Shown in pieces: positions 1-13,899 of a DNA stretch of 64,000 nucleotides. The stretch's first letter is position 1, and every line of letters begins with the position of its first letter. The stretch comes from Neurospora crassa OR74A. Taxonomy: Eukaryota > Ascomycota > Sordariomycetes > Sordariales > Sordariaceae. Below the pieces are notes generated by a model, which was given only the letters and a program-made list of their open reading frames with translations, had not been told where the DNA came from and searched no databases. Where the stretch lies: the NCBI RefSeq assembly GCF_000182925.2, contig NC_026503.1:1364001-1428000 (forward strand), in the 5' to 3' direction. Position numbers and translations under genes: made by a program.

Positions 1-3000
1 ACGGACGTCGGACATCGATGTGTGCCTGGTGTACCTACATTGCCAAAGCGGAGTGCAGTGGATGACACATATCAGACTGAAGGCGTGGCTATCAACAACT
101 GAGACGCTACGACAAGCAGCTTGTTGACCTGGCCCGGGCCTTGGATACAGACTTGCCAGACTGCGCCCTGATGTTGTCATAGAGGGTCATATATAATCTC
201 ATCACGATGATCTATGTCCAATTAGAGGCACGCTTTGTGTCTCAGTTAAGAGCCCTGAATTCAGTCCTTCAAGATCAGATCACACACATCAGGTCGCTTC
301 AGGGGTGCCAGCGAAGCCACAAAACAGAGTGGTGGTCGTCGCCAAGGTTCTTGATTTGCGCTGAAGCCTCACCACAATCAGACCTGCAGACTATGATACC
401 AGCACAGTGGTTTGACAGATCGCTTGTGAGCCCGGGCATTGTTTGTTTCGGCGTGGCCTTTGACGCCGGCAGTGGTTCTTTGTGTTCACCAATGCTATTG
501 TTATTCGTCTTTATTTTCCTTTTGTTTTCTTTTGATACGATGGCTGGCTCCTATATCGGCGTTTGCATTATCCTTGTCTTGGTGGTCTTAATTTCTTTGT
601 GACGTTTGGGTGATATGCTCGCTCATTTTTTTTTTCTTTTTGTCCCAATTGGGTTGTGGTTGTACTTCAGCTCAGGTCACCTCGCTTTCGCATTCCAAGT
701 TGGGAGAACACCAACCACACTGCCGAACGGTCGGGATACGGTAACCAGCTTGACCGGGTGCTGCACCGCACAACTTCCACTGCAGTCTCCGCTGTTTGTT
801 GATTGTTCAATATCTCCCAGCTGCTGCCGCAATCTCCGAACGTACGGCGGCCAACCGAACCGTAGCTGGCAGCCACGCCAGCCACCATCTTTGTTGTCAA
901 GAGGCTGGGCCTAATATAGTATTTGGCTAAACACACTCCTCTCAAGCTTCGTTCCGAGGTAGGTGTAGCTCACTCACCTCACGATAGTTTCCGCGTCGCT
1001 TGGCTCGGTCAAGTTGTTACGCGTACCGGTAGAGGTCGCACGCATCCCCAGCGAATCGGGTGCCATAAGTCGTTGCTTGGCAGGAAATCGCATTGACGGA
1101 GGAAGAGGGGCTGCGAGAGGAGGGGCCGTTCGGAAAGTGGCAGGCGATGCGCTATCCAGTAATCCGCGCGGCCGGAGGAGGCGCGGCCGCCGCAAGAGCC
1201 GGCTTGGCTGCCGATAATTGACAGGCACCGCTTCTTCACCGTGTTTCGATAACTGCGTTTCATCATGGGGATCGGTCGGCCTTTTTCTCCGTGAGACACA
1301 CCGCGCCGGAACGCGCTTACGGCTTCCGCTACTGCGACCTACCCCGCGCTTGTGGGTGCGGGACTGAAGATCGCGCAATCAGGTCTTTGGGAAAAGCTTG
1401 GAATTGCAAGAGTCTGGAACATCCGGTAGCGCCCGCGGATGAAAGAACCACTCTGTGATCAGACAGCATCAAAGAAACGGATTGTTTACCTTGAACGGCT
1501 TAGAACCGCGGTACGGGTTATTAGCGGGTTCCGCGATGCGATGAGTCTTTCCCCCCCGTGACCTTACCATTGCAAGCTCATGCACTGGGCTTGAACTCTA
1601 TGTTGATGGCTCTTCATCTTGTCTCGAGATTCGAATTGAGGAATGACCTTGAAAATCCCAACAAAGTTGTAGCGGTTTGCAACTGCGGGGAAGAGAAAAA
1701 ACTTCAACGCTCACATGCACATCGCATTGGCTGTACATGTGTACACTAACCGTGTAGGCAACGCTCTCCGGATCAAAACGTTTATGCGTCGGGCCTGGCC
1801 TTGCCTTGCTCCTCACCACCCTTGCTTGGTCCTGACGCTTTGGTGCGATCCTGCTTCTCCAAGCTCTTGTCTTGTACCTAGATCTCTGTGACTGGCTATC
1901 ACGCAAGATATTTCCCGGCTTGGTATGACTCTCAAAGCTTTTGTTTCGGATGCAGGAAATCGTTGACATCAACAGCCTAAACCGGCATCAAGCTGTTTCT
2001 GCTCAGCTGAGCTTTGGCCTGTGTCTTCCTGTTTGCTGTGCCTGAATCGCGACACCTCAAGCCATACAGGGCAAAAGTTCTCCCAAGATCTGATGAACGA
2101 TTTGAGAGTCGAATCTACGCCATCTCAAAGAAGCTCGTTGCAAGAAAACAAAGGCCGGGAAAAATTCCCAGCACTTTCACGTGTAGTGGAATCGCCTGCC
2201 TTGTTGCTTACCGCAAATCAAGCGAGCATTGCGCCAAGATCCGCGGCGTATGTTGTACAACCTCTTCTCCCCTTGTCTCCCCGGATTTCCCATCTCTTCA
2301 CTTTCCACATTCGCTCTAGCTTTCAGCCCGGCATTATCTTATCAACCTTCACACCCCCTCTCTTTCTCCGCTTATACACTGTTGTCACGCCCCGTAACCC
2401 GCTATGAATCATACCGACTCTTACCGGCTCTCGCGAACCGAGAAACTCGCGATAGTTACCTACTTGTGGTTACCGTCCTTTCTTCGGTGCCTCGGAACCG
2501 ACACCGACCTATCAACCGGCCGAAGTTGGGAATGTGAATCATCTTGATTTCAGAAAAGAAGCGAAGTACAACTGGGGGAGGTGTGTACACGTGTAAGTCA
2601 CACACGCTGCACTCGCTTCTCATCCATCACTTTTACCAGTCGCTTCGCTGCCTGGAGGCCAACAAGGTCTTAATGCTGCCGCGATTACAAAGACCTTTTA
2701 GGCATCCTTCTTATCGTAATCGCTACATTTGCTTACTCCAACTTCAAGCTCGAATTTTGTGTGGTTGACAAAAAAAAAAAAAAAAAGAGATCGCTTTTCG
2801 GACCTGTTACATGTTCGTTAATTGGGTACCCAGGCTCCAGGTTCTCGCTCTTAGTACACTAGATCAGATGTCTTCCGAATTTCCCGCAACCTGTTAGGGA
2901 CTGAATGAATAGCTAGGCCTTGAGAAGATTCAATAAGGTGTAATTCCATCTGGAAGAGGCATATTTACAGCTTGAAAACACCTTGGGGAAGTTGGCCCAG

Positions 3001-5653
3001 AGGTCCCGAGCTAACAATCAAGCTGTACCTATCAGACTGTACCAATGCTAAGGTGTGTACCACATAACCCGTCACACAGCACAGCGGCTTTCTGCACATG
3101 ACAAACCTAACTTGACAGCTTCCGTACAATGCACAACCAACTTTACATACATGTTATATCTCCGTCGCAGTCGGGCATCGGTGCTTCAGCATATTTTTTT
3201 GTTTTTGTTTTGTCTTGACGAACCGCCAACAACAGAAAAAACAAAACAAGAGGACAACAACGAACACTGCACACAAGCCAACTGAAGTGCAACACTGCAG
3301 TGCCAGCCAGCCACTAAACTTGGTTACATACGCAATTGATCTTCGGCTTTCTTGTTTGTTTACACTTGCTAGATGAGGCTGACACGCAACGACTGGTACA
3401 AAAGGGCACCGGTTACTTTCTCCGCCTATTTTTTTTAAGAAGTATACAACTATGTACTACTGTACCCTTACAATCTGAGTTTCGTTATTGCCGGTAGATT
3501 ATGTATGTAGGATGATGCATCGTGAAGCTCCGGGTCGCGGTCGCGGAGCAGCAGCAGCAGCAGCAGCAGCAGCGGCGGCGGCGGAGCCTAACGGACTGGG
3601 ACGGGAGTGTCACAGGAACACATCTCCGCGACCTTGGTGTAGACCCTTACTTGATAAGGCCTGCCTGCACCCACCCTCTCGCTCGCTCCATGCCATCCCG
3701 AACCGAAGCAGCGGCGGCAAGCTGAATGGTTGTGGGGACTTTTTAGGGACTGAAAAGAAAAAGAGGCGAAGCCCCCCAGGCGGGCGCGTCAAGCGGATAC
3801 TACCTCTACATAGTGTACCGACACTTACCAAAGTGGATGGAAAAGGAGGAGAATATGACAACAGCCCAGAGCTGCCCAGAGCTGCCCAGCAGTCCCAAGT
3901 ATGGAGACCAAGCAAAACGGCCAAGAGAGTCTATAGTAGTGTACGACAACTGAATGAATGACAAATGTCAGAAGAAGTCGGAAAATCAAATTCAGAAACT
4001 GTCGCCGATTGGGGGGACGTCTCGATCTACCCGCCACGGCACCGTTCCCCCATCGCGTTTATCGGCAAAAAGGTTTCGCAAGGTTTCGCTATCGCGTACT
4101 GTGTGTAGAGGCAGTGTAAGCATATCCCGATACAGGAACCGAAACCCCTCCAAAAAAAAAGTGGTGATGTCAATTGAGGTCATCGTCATCCATCCATCCA
4201 TCCGTTCGTTCTAGGGGTCCTCCTCCTCCGCTTCCTTCTTTCTTCCCCCCCCCTCCCCATATTTTGGGTAGGTATGTTTCTTTCCATTACCTGTTGAATA
4301 ACCGTTCGGTCAGGTAGGTTGCTTGGTTGCCCACCCAATAGCAAGCACACTTCAGTTACACTCTTCCGTCGCTTGTCATCGATAAGCAGGAACCAACTGG
4401 ACCCCTACCAAGACTACACTACCTCGAATGAAGATGAAATTTCCAGACACATGACGGGGACCCGACTTTTTGGGGATATAAGACGAACGGGAAGAATCGG
4501 AAACTAAAAAAAGTCAACGGTTGGTAGGGACTGAAGGGTTCATTCACACTACAAACAAGTTGACATTGATACATAGGTACGTAAGGTAAGACTTTGTTTG
4601 GCGATTTACTGCGTACACTACACGGACGCACACCCCTGAAACAAAGATAATTGTCGTCGCTAGAATTAGAAGTAAATGTTTTTTTGTTCCTTGTGTAGTT
4701 AAAGTTGGATAATGATTGAATTCTGACGAGAATGATCAAAGATGATTTATTTCGGCGATTGCAAGCCACCTACCTTAGCGTACCGACCGCTACAAACTCC
4801 GATGTCCTAAACCGTTACACCGATTGGGATTGGCTTGTAACTTGAGTGACTCTTTGTCCCCATCGGATCTCCCGAAAATCAATCATCTTGCCCCGTTTTG
4901 CAATTATCGCAAATAGTAACATGTGAATCATTTCCTGGTCCTATTGATCATTGAATCACTGATCATCACCATGACATAGATTTGGCACGATTGGAATGAA
5001 TGCACACTTGGTTTTCCGAAGAAGAACGGTTCGCTGTTATTTGCTCCGAGACAAGTCGGAATTGAGCTGCGAAGTGCCGGTAGCTATGAGATCATGGCTC
5101 CCCCATCCGACCCAAGAAGACCCTGAATTCCCCACTCAACCAAAAACACCATCCATACTGCCGTGGTGATGGGAGCGGGTACAGTCCAATACAGCAATTG
5201 TGCGATAGCGATACAAGTTCCAAAGTGTAGTGAAATGCCCAAAGCTTCAATTGCCATTTGCCCTACAAACTGTTTGTATGTTCTCGTTTGTGTGTCTCCC
5301 GATACTCCATTTCCAATTCCGCGACCATAGAAACACAGACCATTATGAGTAGTGATTTCGAGAGAGAGTAGAGAAAAAGAGCAAACATATAAGTCTGGTC
5401 CATGATGATATGTGGGAAAAAACGCTGTTCGCTTGATGATGGTAGAAACTCCCGTAGTCCCAATCCTATTCCAATCCGATTCAATCTTCCCAATTGCCCC
5501 GATGCATGCCAAGTGAAATGTGGTATCATCGTAAAAATACAAAATGCAAAAATGTAAAACGCCGTTGCCCAATGCAGAAGAGTGCTATGCAAGATAATGA
5601 GGAATCATTGTGGAACAAGGAAAAGTGTTTGTGTGTGTGTGATGGGGAAGCCT
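1..5653. other. Gene-poor region, no confident gene
   Basis: I find no gene I can defend here. Open frames are short, without family motifs, and overlap one another on both strands. At the far left, the plus frame ending in TAG at 178-180 reads LRRYDKQLVDLARAL before closing and could be the last exon of a gene entering from the left, but there is too little of it to call. The stretch holds a short CAG/CGG tract near 3549-3583, a run of about 17 A at 2769-2785, and several TAGG/TACC words, for example near 956, 4267, 4313 and 5695. Confidence 0.5.
3549..3583. repeat. CAG then CGG trinucleotide tract
   Basis: About eight CAG units run into four CGG units. No gene can be assigned around it, so a coding role (Gln or Ala run) is not supported. 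Confidence 0.8.
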
Positions 5654-6586
5654 TTAGTACATCCCTATCGGCGACACAAGTGTCGGACCACGGCTTGGTA
5701 GGTAGTAGCCCTGGTTGTGGGTGTAAAAGGCATCCTTGTCTTGTTCTTGTTGATCTTCCTCGTCGTCTCCTTGTTGCTCTCCCGCTTGCTTTTCGGGCGA
5801 CGTTGATGAGAATGTGGAGAGGATGGTAGTGGGCGGCGATGGTGGCATGTGCTCGTCTTCTGAAGAGTCCGAGTCGAGATCGAGTTCTGGTGGCGACGCA
5901 GAATGCGAAGGACTCCTCTGCAGGGCGAGGTGGGTGTAGTCCTCGTCATCGTCCTCCTCATCCTCCTCCATGTCTTGGTCGTAGTTGTAGAATTGGTGCA
6001 GTGGTGCTTGCATCGAGTACCGATGAAGGCTGCCGCTGCTGTGCGAGGGTATCCTCCTGAGGGGGACGGCATCGGCCATCTCGACATCCTCGTCCTCGTC
6101 ACAGTCCTCCTCGTCGTCCTCGCTCAGATCGCTGTCCGAATCGGAATCCGAGTCGCTGTACTCGGCGTCCTCGGCTTGCCAGTCGTGCTCGGGCTCCCGG
6201 ACCACCGTGTCGGCCCATTGGATGTGACGCTCTTCGCTGCGGCTGTTGGAGGCGCCGCGAACGGATTGGTTGAACCATGATTCTTGTTCCCTTTCGGCAT
6301 CGGCGAGCTCGACCATCAATGAGTCGAGAAGGTTGGCGTGTCCGACCAGGAGGCGGAGGTTGTGATCGGGGCGGGCAGCTTCCGAAGAAAGCTTTGCCCT
6401 TGCCTTGTGGGCAAGATAGTATGTTTGTGTGATGGACATCTTCTTGGGCTTGATGAATGAAGTATGCAGAGTACTAATGGTGGACGTGGTAGGATATGTC
6501 GATGCACTGGTAGAGAGAGTGCCTACTGGTTGTGGCCTCGATGGTGGTGGTGTTGTGGTTGCGGTGTGTGTGGTGGTGGAAGACAT
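5654..6586 (-). CDS. Acidic hypothetical protein with ECM13-like N-terminal block
   Basis: Predicted 310 aa in one exon from the ATG at 6586; the frame stays open to 6904, and a second ATG at 6439 would give 261 aa. A Ser/Thr-rich leader is followed from about residue 50 by a block reading YYLAHKARAKL and then DHNLRLLVGHANLLDSLM, which looks conserved and resembles from memory the yeast Ecm13/YJR115W type of fungal protein (weak recall, not a firm assignment). The rest is low complexity: SDSD repeats, long Asp/Glu runs at about residues 150-180 and again near 210-220, and SP motifs. No signal peptide or membrane segment is visible. Molecular function is unknown. The gene faces away from a very long gene-free stretch upstream. 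Confidence 0.7.
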   Translation of the reverse strand: MSSTTTHTATTTPPPSRPQPVGTLSTSASTYPTTSTISTLHTSFIKPKKMSITQTYYLAHKARAKLSSEAARPDHNLRLLVGHANLLDSLMVELADAEREQESWFNQSVRGASNSRSEERHIQWADTVVREPEHDWQAEDAEYSDSDSDSDSDLSEDDEEDCDEDEDVEMADAVPLRRIPSHSSGSLHRYSMQAPLHQFYNYDQDMEEDEEDDDEDYTHLALQRSPSHSASPPELDLDSDSSEDEHMPPSPPTTILSTFSSTSPEKQAGEQQGDDEEDQQEQDKDAFYTHNQGYYLPSRGPTLVSPIGMY

Positions 6587-9500
6587 GGTTCTTTTTTTTC
6601 TCTCCTCGGAGGGCAGGATCGGGGGCAGCTTTTCTCTAATACTAATATTTGGGCTGGGGCCTGGTGCGTTTTCGCGTCTCGGTTCTTGGTTTGAGTGACT
6701 CAAGACAGGGGTCAAGCCGATTGCGGGCCCGTCAGGTACTGAGGGCGTGTAAGTGTAAAGGGCGTGCGGGTGGGCGTGGGCGGCGTTCAGGCAGGCGGAC
6801 CAGGACCAGGGGTGGGGGGTGTGTCTTGATACAGCAAGCCAAGTCCGTTGTTGTTCGCTGTCGCTGGCGTTGGTGCTGTTATCAGGTCTGCAAGAACCAT
6901 GCACTCCAAAACAGACGGCAGCAGTCGCGACGAGTCTCGTTCAGCGTGTGAGTGGATAGTGAAAAGACGGGTACTGTGAGGATGGGGCCTGAGGGTGGAA
7001 TCCGTGATTGCGAAAGTGGAATCGGGCGTGGCTTTGGACGGCTTTTGAAGGTCACTTGGTGCTCAAAACTTTCACACGATAATTTCAAGTTCAAAAGATC
7101 TTGATGATAGCAAAGCAGAAGAGCCAGCGCGAAGCCCTACGATAGATCCTGGGGATGTGCTTCCTTTTGTAAACCTCCAGTCTGACCCTTCGTTGGGGTG
7201 CTTTCTCCGGTCAGAGACACTCCAGGACACCGCAAGGTCATCAGCACAAGGGTGATGCGTCCATCCGCAGCAGCAGCTGACGAAAACCGAGAAGCCGTCA
7301 AGCCGACTTTTTGGAGATTGTGTACGTACCTGTGAAAGATACGTACCGCTGGTACTACCTTACGTACACCCCCCTTGTTGTGTTACCTGTGGAGGTGGTC
7401 GGCTTTTTGAACACGCCCTGGCGCCGCCCTTTCCAACAGCCAGCCCAGACACCTGAGACTTTTGTCCATCGGCGGCGGCGGTGAAGCGCACATTTCACGA
7501 TCCGAGCTCTGGACTTTCTGCTTGGAGTCAGGACGGGGGCTCGGCCGCCTCGGTCTTTGGCCCGTCTCTCATCCCTGCCCGTCTTTTGTCTGGCCGCAAC
7601 TTTTTCGTTGCAAACCTTAAACTCCACCGCTCGGGCACGCTGCCGGTCTGGCTCCTGTCAATCATGTGCGCCCCGACGTTGCAAGCTTCATCACGTACAT
7701 TTGTTGAAACGAACTGGTATCATTTTTGTGGTTGGGCCTTGTTACCGTTTCAAGAATCAAATCTAAACCCCGCGTCTCTTTGTCGCAATAGTTGTGAATG
7801 GAACCGACGGAGTTAAGGTGGTTTGTAATCACCGTCCCGATCTGAGAGGTACATTTGCTTATGTAGTACACAGTACACCACCACTAGTGTATCGTGGATG
7901 CCTTCCAGGGATTTCTCAGCGACATCTGTCGGGTTCTTTTTTTCGCAGGCATCAGAGAAGCCGCTCTGCAATTTCACAATCTTTCAACCCGTTGACGCAT
8001 TAATCTGATTTTTAAGCAACACATACAAAACCCAACGGCTTGGATATTCACGCGTGCTATATCCCGCTCAAGCTGGAAATTTCTTTTGACACCGACGGTT
8101 TGGAAACACCGAGATAATCCCATGACGCATTGTACTTTTTGCAAATCGGCTTCTTTCGCGACGCCGGCGTTCTCACTGCGTTATCTTATCTACCAGCACC
8201 AAGCTTTGCTTTCCGGTGTATTCCCTCGACTTCCCGAATTCAACACAATTATCGACAGGGTATCCCAACAGATCCATCCGCCTACGAAAAACCCATGGGA
8301 AAAAAATTTAAAAAAAATTTCTTGCAGGTACCCAATTCCCACTTTTGATTTCTTCTAGGCTGTGGGTTTTTCTTTACCTCCTCCACCCGTTCTTGCAGGA
8401 ACCTGCGACACTAGTTTGTGCGGCTACCGAGCAAAAGAATGATGTTGTTCAGGGCGACTGACTACGGGCACACCTCATCATGTAACGGAGATGACGATGA
8501 GGTTGGACGGGCCCTGGGCGGAGCTCGAGGCGGGCCAGCGGCCAGGCAAGCGGCCAACAACACCAAGAACACCAACAAGCCAAGCCATAGTATCAAAGCT
8601 GTCGCAAGCACCGGACACTAACAGCTCCACGTCATGAAACAACATTGAGGGGTCTTTAAATCGTTGCGAATAGAGACAATGCAACAGCCTCGTTCATACT
8701 CCCGCGGGGTAGACAAGGACATACACATCGATCGGCCAGCAAAGAAAACAAAATGCGTTGTTGGTCTGCTGACCGAAGCCCCGGTTAACACCATTCGGCC
8801 AAGTTCAACTTGGCGCCTTGGACGTTGTATAGTCTCCAGCAATCATCTCTGTGCACGCACGAAGGAATATGTTGGTTTTAACTTTCGTACACGCTTCCCA
8901 TTTCCTTTCTTGAACCAACCATCCATTGGCTCCGTATTCCAGACACTGCCACCAGCAAATATTTGGCAGCTATCAGCACAGTTTTATGATTTGTTGTTGC
9001 TGAGGTGTAGCCAGGACAAGCCTGGGTTGTCATGTCAGTTGCCGTTGTGCCTATCCGCAGGCGGTGAAGGAAGTCCATCTCGAAGCAAGCAGCTTGAATC
9101 CTTCGTTCCATGAGGCGCCCTGCCACAGAGACAAGAGGATGCCATCATGCGCAACACACACAATATATCGATCACAGGCTAGTACACATTTGTATCGCCG
9201 GTTCCGTTGTGTGGGCGACGAGCATCGGCGGCGGGGGAGGAAGAGCAGCCTGGAAATTAGAGTTCGGGGCCGCGATCGTAACGCCGAAACCCATGCTGAC
9301 TGCCAGTGAGTCGCAGTGTGTGTAAACTACATTGGCACCTCTGCTGGTGTCCACGGGGGGTGAGGGGAGTGTTGAGTCGTGACCGGGACTCGTGAGTGAG
9401 TGGACACCGCGGAAGGAATGGATGCTGCCGTGATCAACAACGGGGCGCCGATGAGTCGCACGAAAAGAAACCGCCGTTCATCTGGCTTATTTTTTTTTCT

Positions 9501-12500
9501 TCTCTTCTTTCCCTCGAAACCGAATTGTGTGGGGAGCGAAAGGATCGCCTCGGCTTTCAACCCGTGACAAGTGTGGAAGCGACGGGAGTGGGCGGGTACA
9601 GGCCTGGCGCGAAACCTTGCGTAACTCCCCGCTCTGTGCCTGCCACAGGGCAAAATTGCTCCTCTTTGCGCAATAGGTGGCCAGTGCGCAACAGCATATG
9701 GCGGAGCTTTGGCAAGCGCGGGCCAAGCTGGAGCCTGAACAGATCACTGTGAGCGCTAACATTGGACGATTTACTTGGACCCCACTCATAGGGCTGAGAA
9801 GGAAAGAGCGATAAAGTCGGGACGGAAGGAGGGATCGGAACCCTCGCTTTCCATCCACTCTCACTCGCTGCGGAGTGCGGAGGGAAGTCTCAGCCCCATG
9901 GAAATCATCTCACATCATTATGTTTTCCCAATGAACTTATTCTTATTCTTTAGGGCATAACGGTGTCTTGACCTTAGGCTAAGCACAACGGCCTTCTACC
10001 AACCAAGCTCCGTTCAAAGCCGGCGATACGGGCAACCGTGGCTTAGCAGGCCAACAACGGACGAGTGAACGGTCCAATAACACAAAACACGATGCCATGG
10101 CTTGACCGCTGCGAAGGCTGTATCCGTAAGCTTGACGATAGTTACTGCGGGATCTGCTGCTCGTTGTACAACCAAGAGAAACAAAATAGGGGGAGTCTAG
10201 GAAGAAGCCAAGAGCCTGAAGCTTACCTAACTTCCGTCGAGGTCCACTGCACGCAACGTTAACCTGTGAGCCTGCGTAACCACACCCCTCTATGTACACA
10301 GACCCCTCAAAAAGGGCTTGCCCGATGCGTCATTCGTCGGCGTTGTATCAGAGTCTCTACTAGATAATCGCCAAATCGCATCCCGCAATCGCTGGACCCG
10401 TTAGTCTGGTCAGTCTGAGAGATGCTGCAATGCTGTCCAACCAAATTCGACGTTGCCGCTGACAAAACTCGGGGCTGTGCAACTGCAACTGCCAGCGAAT
10501 TTGAAAAGCGTTGATGTGCTTTTGCAAGTACCGAACGGATGTGGGAGTGGGAGGCACGGGGTTTGCGGAGTGGGATGGCAATGGTCATTCCCCATACATA
10601 CGCATCAACATGTCATGAAGACTTGACAAGTGACAAATATCACTATGGTGTCTGGTCCTACATGCAGATCGTCCGAGGGTAGGACTCTTCACTAATAAAT
10701 CAGCATTATCTTTCCAATCCTGTATTTGTCAATCGCCACCGATACCACGAAACCCAGGAGCCAAGCATCGTCGAGAACCTCAATGTCCCGCCATGTGTTA
10801 ATGTCCCCGCCAGCTTCCGAGGGGACACGGATTTAGGATGAGTCGAAGACAAGGGTGGTGACGAACTCGGTGGGTTACAGCCGAGCACAAAAAGCTCCTC
10901 GCATGTCAGCCAATCCCCATGTCAGCACTCAGCATATGTACCTTTGACAAATATTGCTGCCTTGTCCGAAACGGATGGAAGCTGAGCAGGAAGAAGACGC
11001 CTTGGAATGGCTCGGCGCCCTTTTTCATGCCGTCTCCGATTGTCTCTAACCCCGAACGCCGAATATGGAATTGTTGATTACTTGACAGCCCCAGGCACCT
11101 GCCGCGGCTGTATTACCAACCACCACGCGCACCCTTTTCCTTCGTCATCCTTGAATTGAGTGTTTCCCCAGCCTGTCGGGTAAGAAACATCTCAGGACCC
11201 CTACAACCGCGCTTTGTAGAGCTCATTGGTGTTTAGATGCCTAGACATTCCGTCTTCCGTTCCGGGCCCGGGTGAGCACGGATAGTGAATTCCAAGATAT
11301 TCCGCGAGTTCGCGGAAGACTGCGGGATATCTACCCATCTTGTGACCTGGATAATTCCTGTTTTTACCTTTCATCGAACCGCTACGAAAGATCACCCAAT
11401 CTTGCTAGCCGATGAGCTTCGTAGGGAGCATGATTTCTCACAATGACTAATTTCTGCAACTCAGTGAGGAGGAAGGTAAGCGCGGATACGGGCAAACCCA
11501 AGGTTCCCCACAAACTCAATGTCCATTACACAAAGGGTAGGAAGTTCGTCTATCCGGCTGTCGTCAAGAGGCATAGCAGAGCAGTCATTGGGTACAACAC
11601 CGATGGCACAATAGACACACCTTCCCGTGTCCTCTCCGCGTCTACAGACCTACCACTGCTCATGGGAAGTGCCACACAAATCCACGACAAGAACCAAGAA
11701 GCTGTGCCATTCCGCGCCAAACCCGTGCCAGCCAACCCTAGTCCTAGCCCCCAAACTTCCCTTTCCTGAGTGACGCCGTATGTGCAACGAACGTCTTATT
11801 GACACACGCCCCTTCCTATGCGCGCACAAACCAAGCGCCAGTCCATAACCCCAGATTACAATTTACCTACATAACCCCCCCTGGGCCTCCCAGGCCGTTC
11901 CTTCGGTGTATGTACCTCGGCTTCTAGAAAAAGAGACGCCGCTGCGCCGTTTTGTCAAAGGTCGGGGTTCATTTAAGGGTCCCTTAGTTGTGTCCTGGTG
12001 CTGTGCCGTGCCGTGACATCCCTTGTACACCATATTACCTACATACAGCGAACGGTTCTCAGCCACGGTGGTGCATCCGCTCTTCCCGAACGGTTGGTTC
12101 TCTACATGACCACGGCCCTGCGTAAACTGCAGTATGTAAGTGTAGTGTACAACACAACGTTACGGACGTGTCCCTGGGACTGGGGTTGGAATTGGGACTT
12201 GGGACTGAGGCTGACTTGGTGGTTCTTACCAAGTTACTGGGTTCGGTAGGCGTTTGGTCGGCCCCAGGAGGCAGCTAAGTACTAGACAAGAGAGATAACA
12301 AGGGCAGCCGAGTGTAGACCTGATATCTGTTTACTTTCCCCATTGGGATTTGGTTCCGGTTTAAGACGGGATTGGTTGGCTGAGACTTATGGTAAGGAGT
12401 ACCTGACCTGGCTAGGTTGCACAGGTAGTGTAGAGCTGGAGAGGTGAATAAGTTAGTAAACAAGTTAGTAAACACACCCCCTGGCCACGCTACGTAGACA

Positions 12501-13438
12501 CTACCCCCGAGCGTACCTTTCCCTAGAGATATCGTTTAAATGGCTGGCGTGTTGAAGAGGAGGCAACTTGAAGTCATCTGGCATCTAGTCTATAAGCTTG
12601 GAGCCAGGAGGTGGAGGTTGGTAGGTAGGTATCAATTTGAGGGTAATTAGGGAGTTTACCCCGGATTACTACTACTGTAATTCACACATCGTACCTGTTT
12701 TGACCTGTACTCCCTCCACGCAGACCTACCTCGACCCTTCTGCACTTAGGTAGCTTAGAGGTGTTTAGCACAGCATTGCATTTGGGGAAGCCGGGCAGGT
12801 ACCACCGGTTCTAGCTTCCGAGTACTGGAATGTAGGGATCTGTCCTCGCGTTCCTGCGTCCCAAAGTGCTGTCAGCCGGCCGAGCATTTAGCTGAAGTGT
12901 AACACCAAGTCAGCCCTATAAGCAAGTATATTCTCGAACTTGGATAACTTCATACTCCCATGACGGAGTCGCCCTTTTGGATAAATCCCTCGTCAACACC
13001 TCGTTATAACCTAATACAAGACCTCCCGTACTTCCTTGTTTTGACTCATGCTGAACATGAGATAATGCTGCTGTCACGCCTGGAAGTGGAGATGTAGAGC
13101 AACATTGGTTTTATCCCTGGCAAAAAGGGGAAGAAAGAAAGGGGGAGGCGTTAAAAGAGACATAGTATTCCGCTTGGGGTAAATAGTCCCTCTCGTCACG
13201 CTATCTCTCAAGAACAAATTGAAACAACAAGTCAAGTATGCACAAGGCAGTCTTCGAAACTCAAGGTGGGTTTGCCACTTATACGCCGACGGTATTTTAC
13301 GAATCGCCTTCCTTTATGTAGGTGCTTCAACATCTCTTCGCGCGAGCTCCAGATACTGTATATTCCACTCGGGCTCTCTTAACCCCTGAGAGTATCTAGC
13401 AGGTAGGTAAGCACCATCTAGGTCCTTGTCACCAACAA
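6587..13438. other. Long region without a supported gene
   Basis: Nearly 7 kb without a frame showing family motifs. The only frame with protein-like composition is 11443-11769 (+, 108 aa), which matches nothing I know, so I do not call it. The stretch is scattered with TACC/TAGG words (for example near 12629, 12716, 12747 and 13398). It is not AT-rich and shows no RIP signature. It could hold the long upstream control region and leader of the acidic protein gene at 5654-6586, or non-coding transcripts. Confidence 0.45.
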
Positions 13439-13852
13439 TCAACCCATCGGTACCCAGTGCTTAGCCTTTTTGATATGGCTAAACAGCTGGTTACGAGTCT
13501 CGAAGCTACCGGCGCAGCACACCCTGCAAACAAACCCACTAGCATTCGTCTTAATTCGCTTGTTGACCTGGCGCTGTTTCGCCTTTGCCTCCGCCTCCGC
13601 GTTGTCCAACTCTTCCCGCTGCCGCTTTTGCTGCTCATGATGTTTTATGGCTTTTTTTCATGCTCTCGCCTTAGCTATTCCTCGCGCTTCAGCTTCAGCT
13701 TCTGCAATCGTTCTTCTTCTTCTTCTTCTTCTTCTTCTTCTTCTTCTTCTTCTTCTTCTTCTTCTTCTTCTTCTTCTTCTTCTTCTTCTTCTTCTTCTTC
13801 TTCTTCTTCTTCTTCTTCTTCTTCTTCTTCTTCTTCTTCTTCTTCTTCTTCT

Positions 13853-13899
<47 letters not shown>

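Noticed and set aside
5084-5572. 162-codon minus-strand frame with hydrophobic stretches
   Set aside because: No family resemblance, no splice partners and unbiased codon use.
11443-11769. 108-codon plus-strand frame with fairly protein-like composition
   Set aside because: No known motif and no splice or neighbour evidence; left as non-coding in the gap description.
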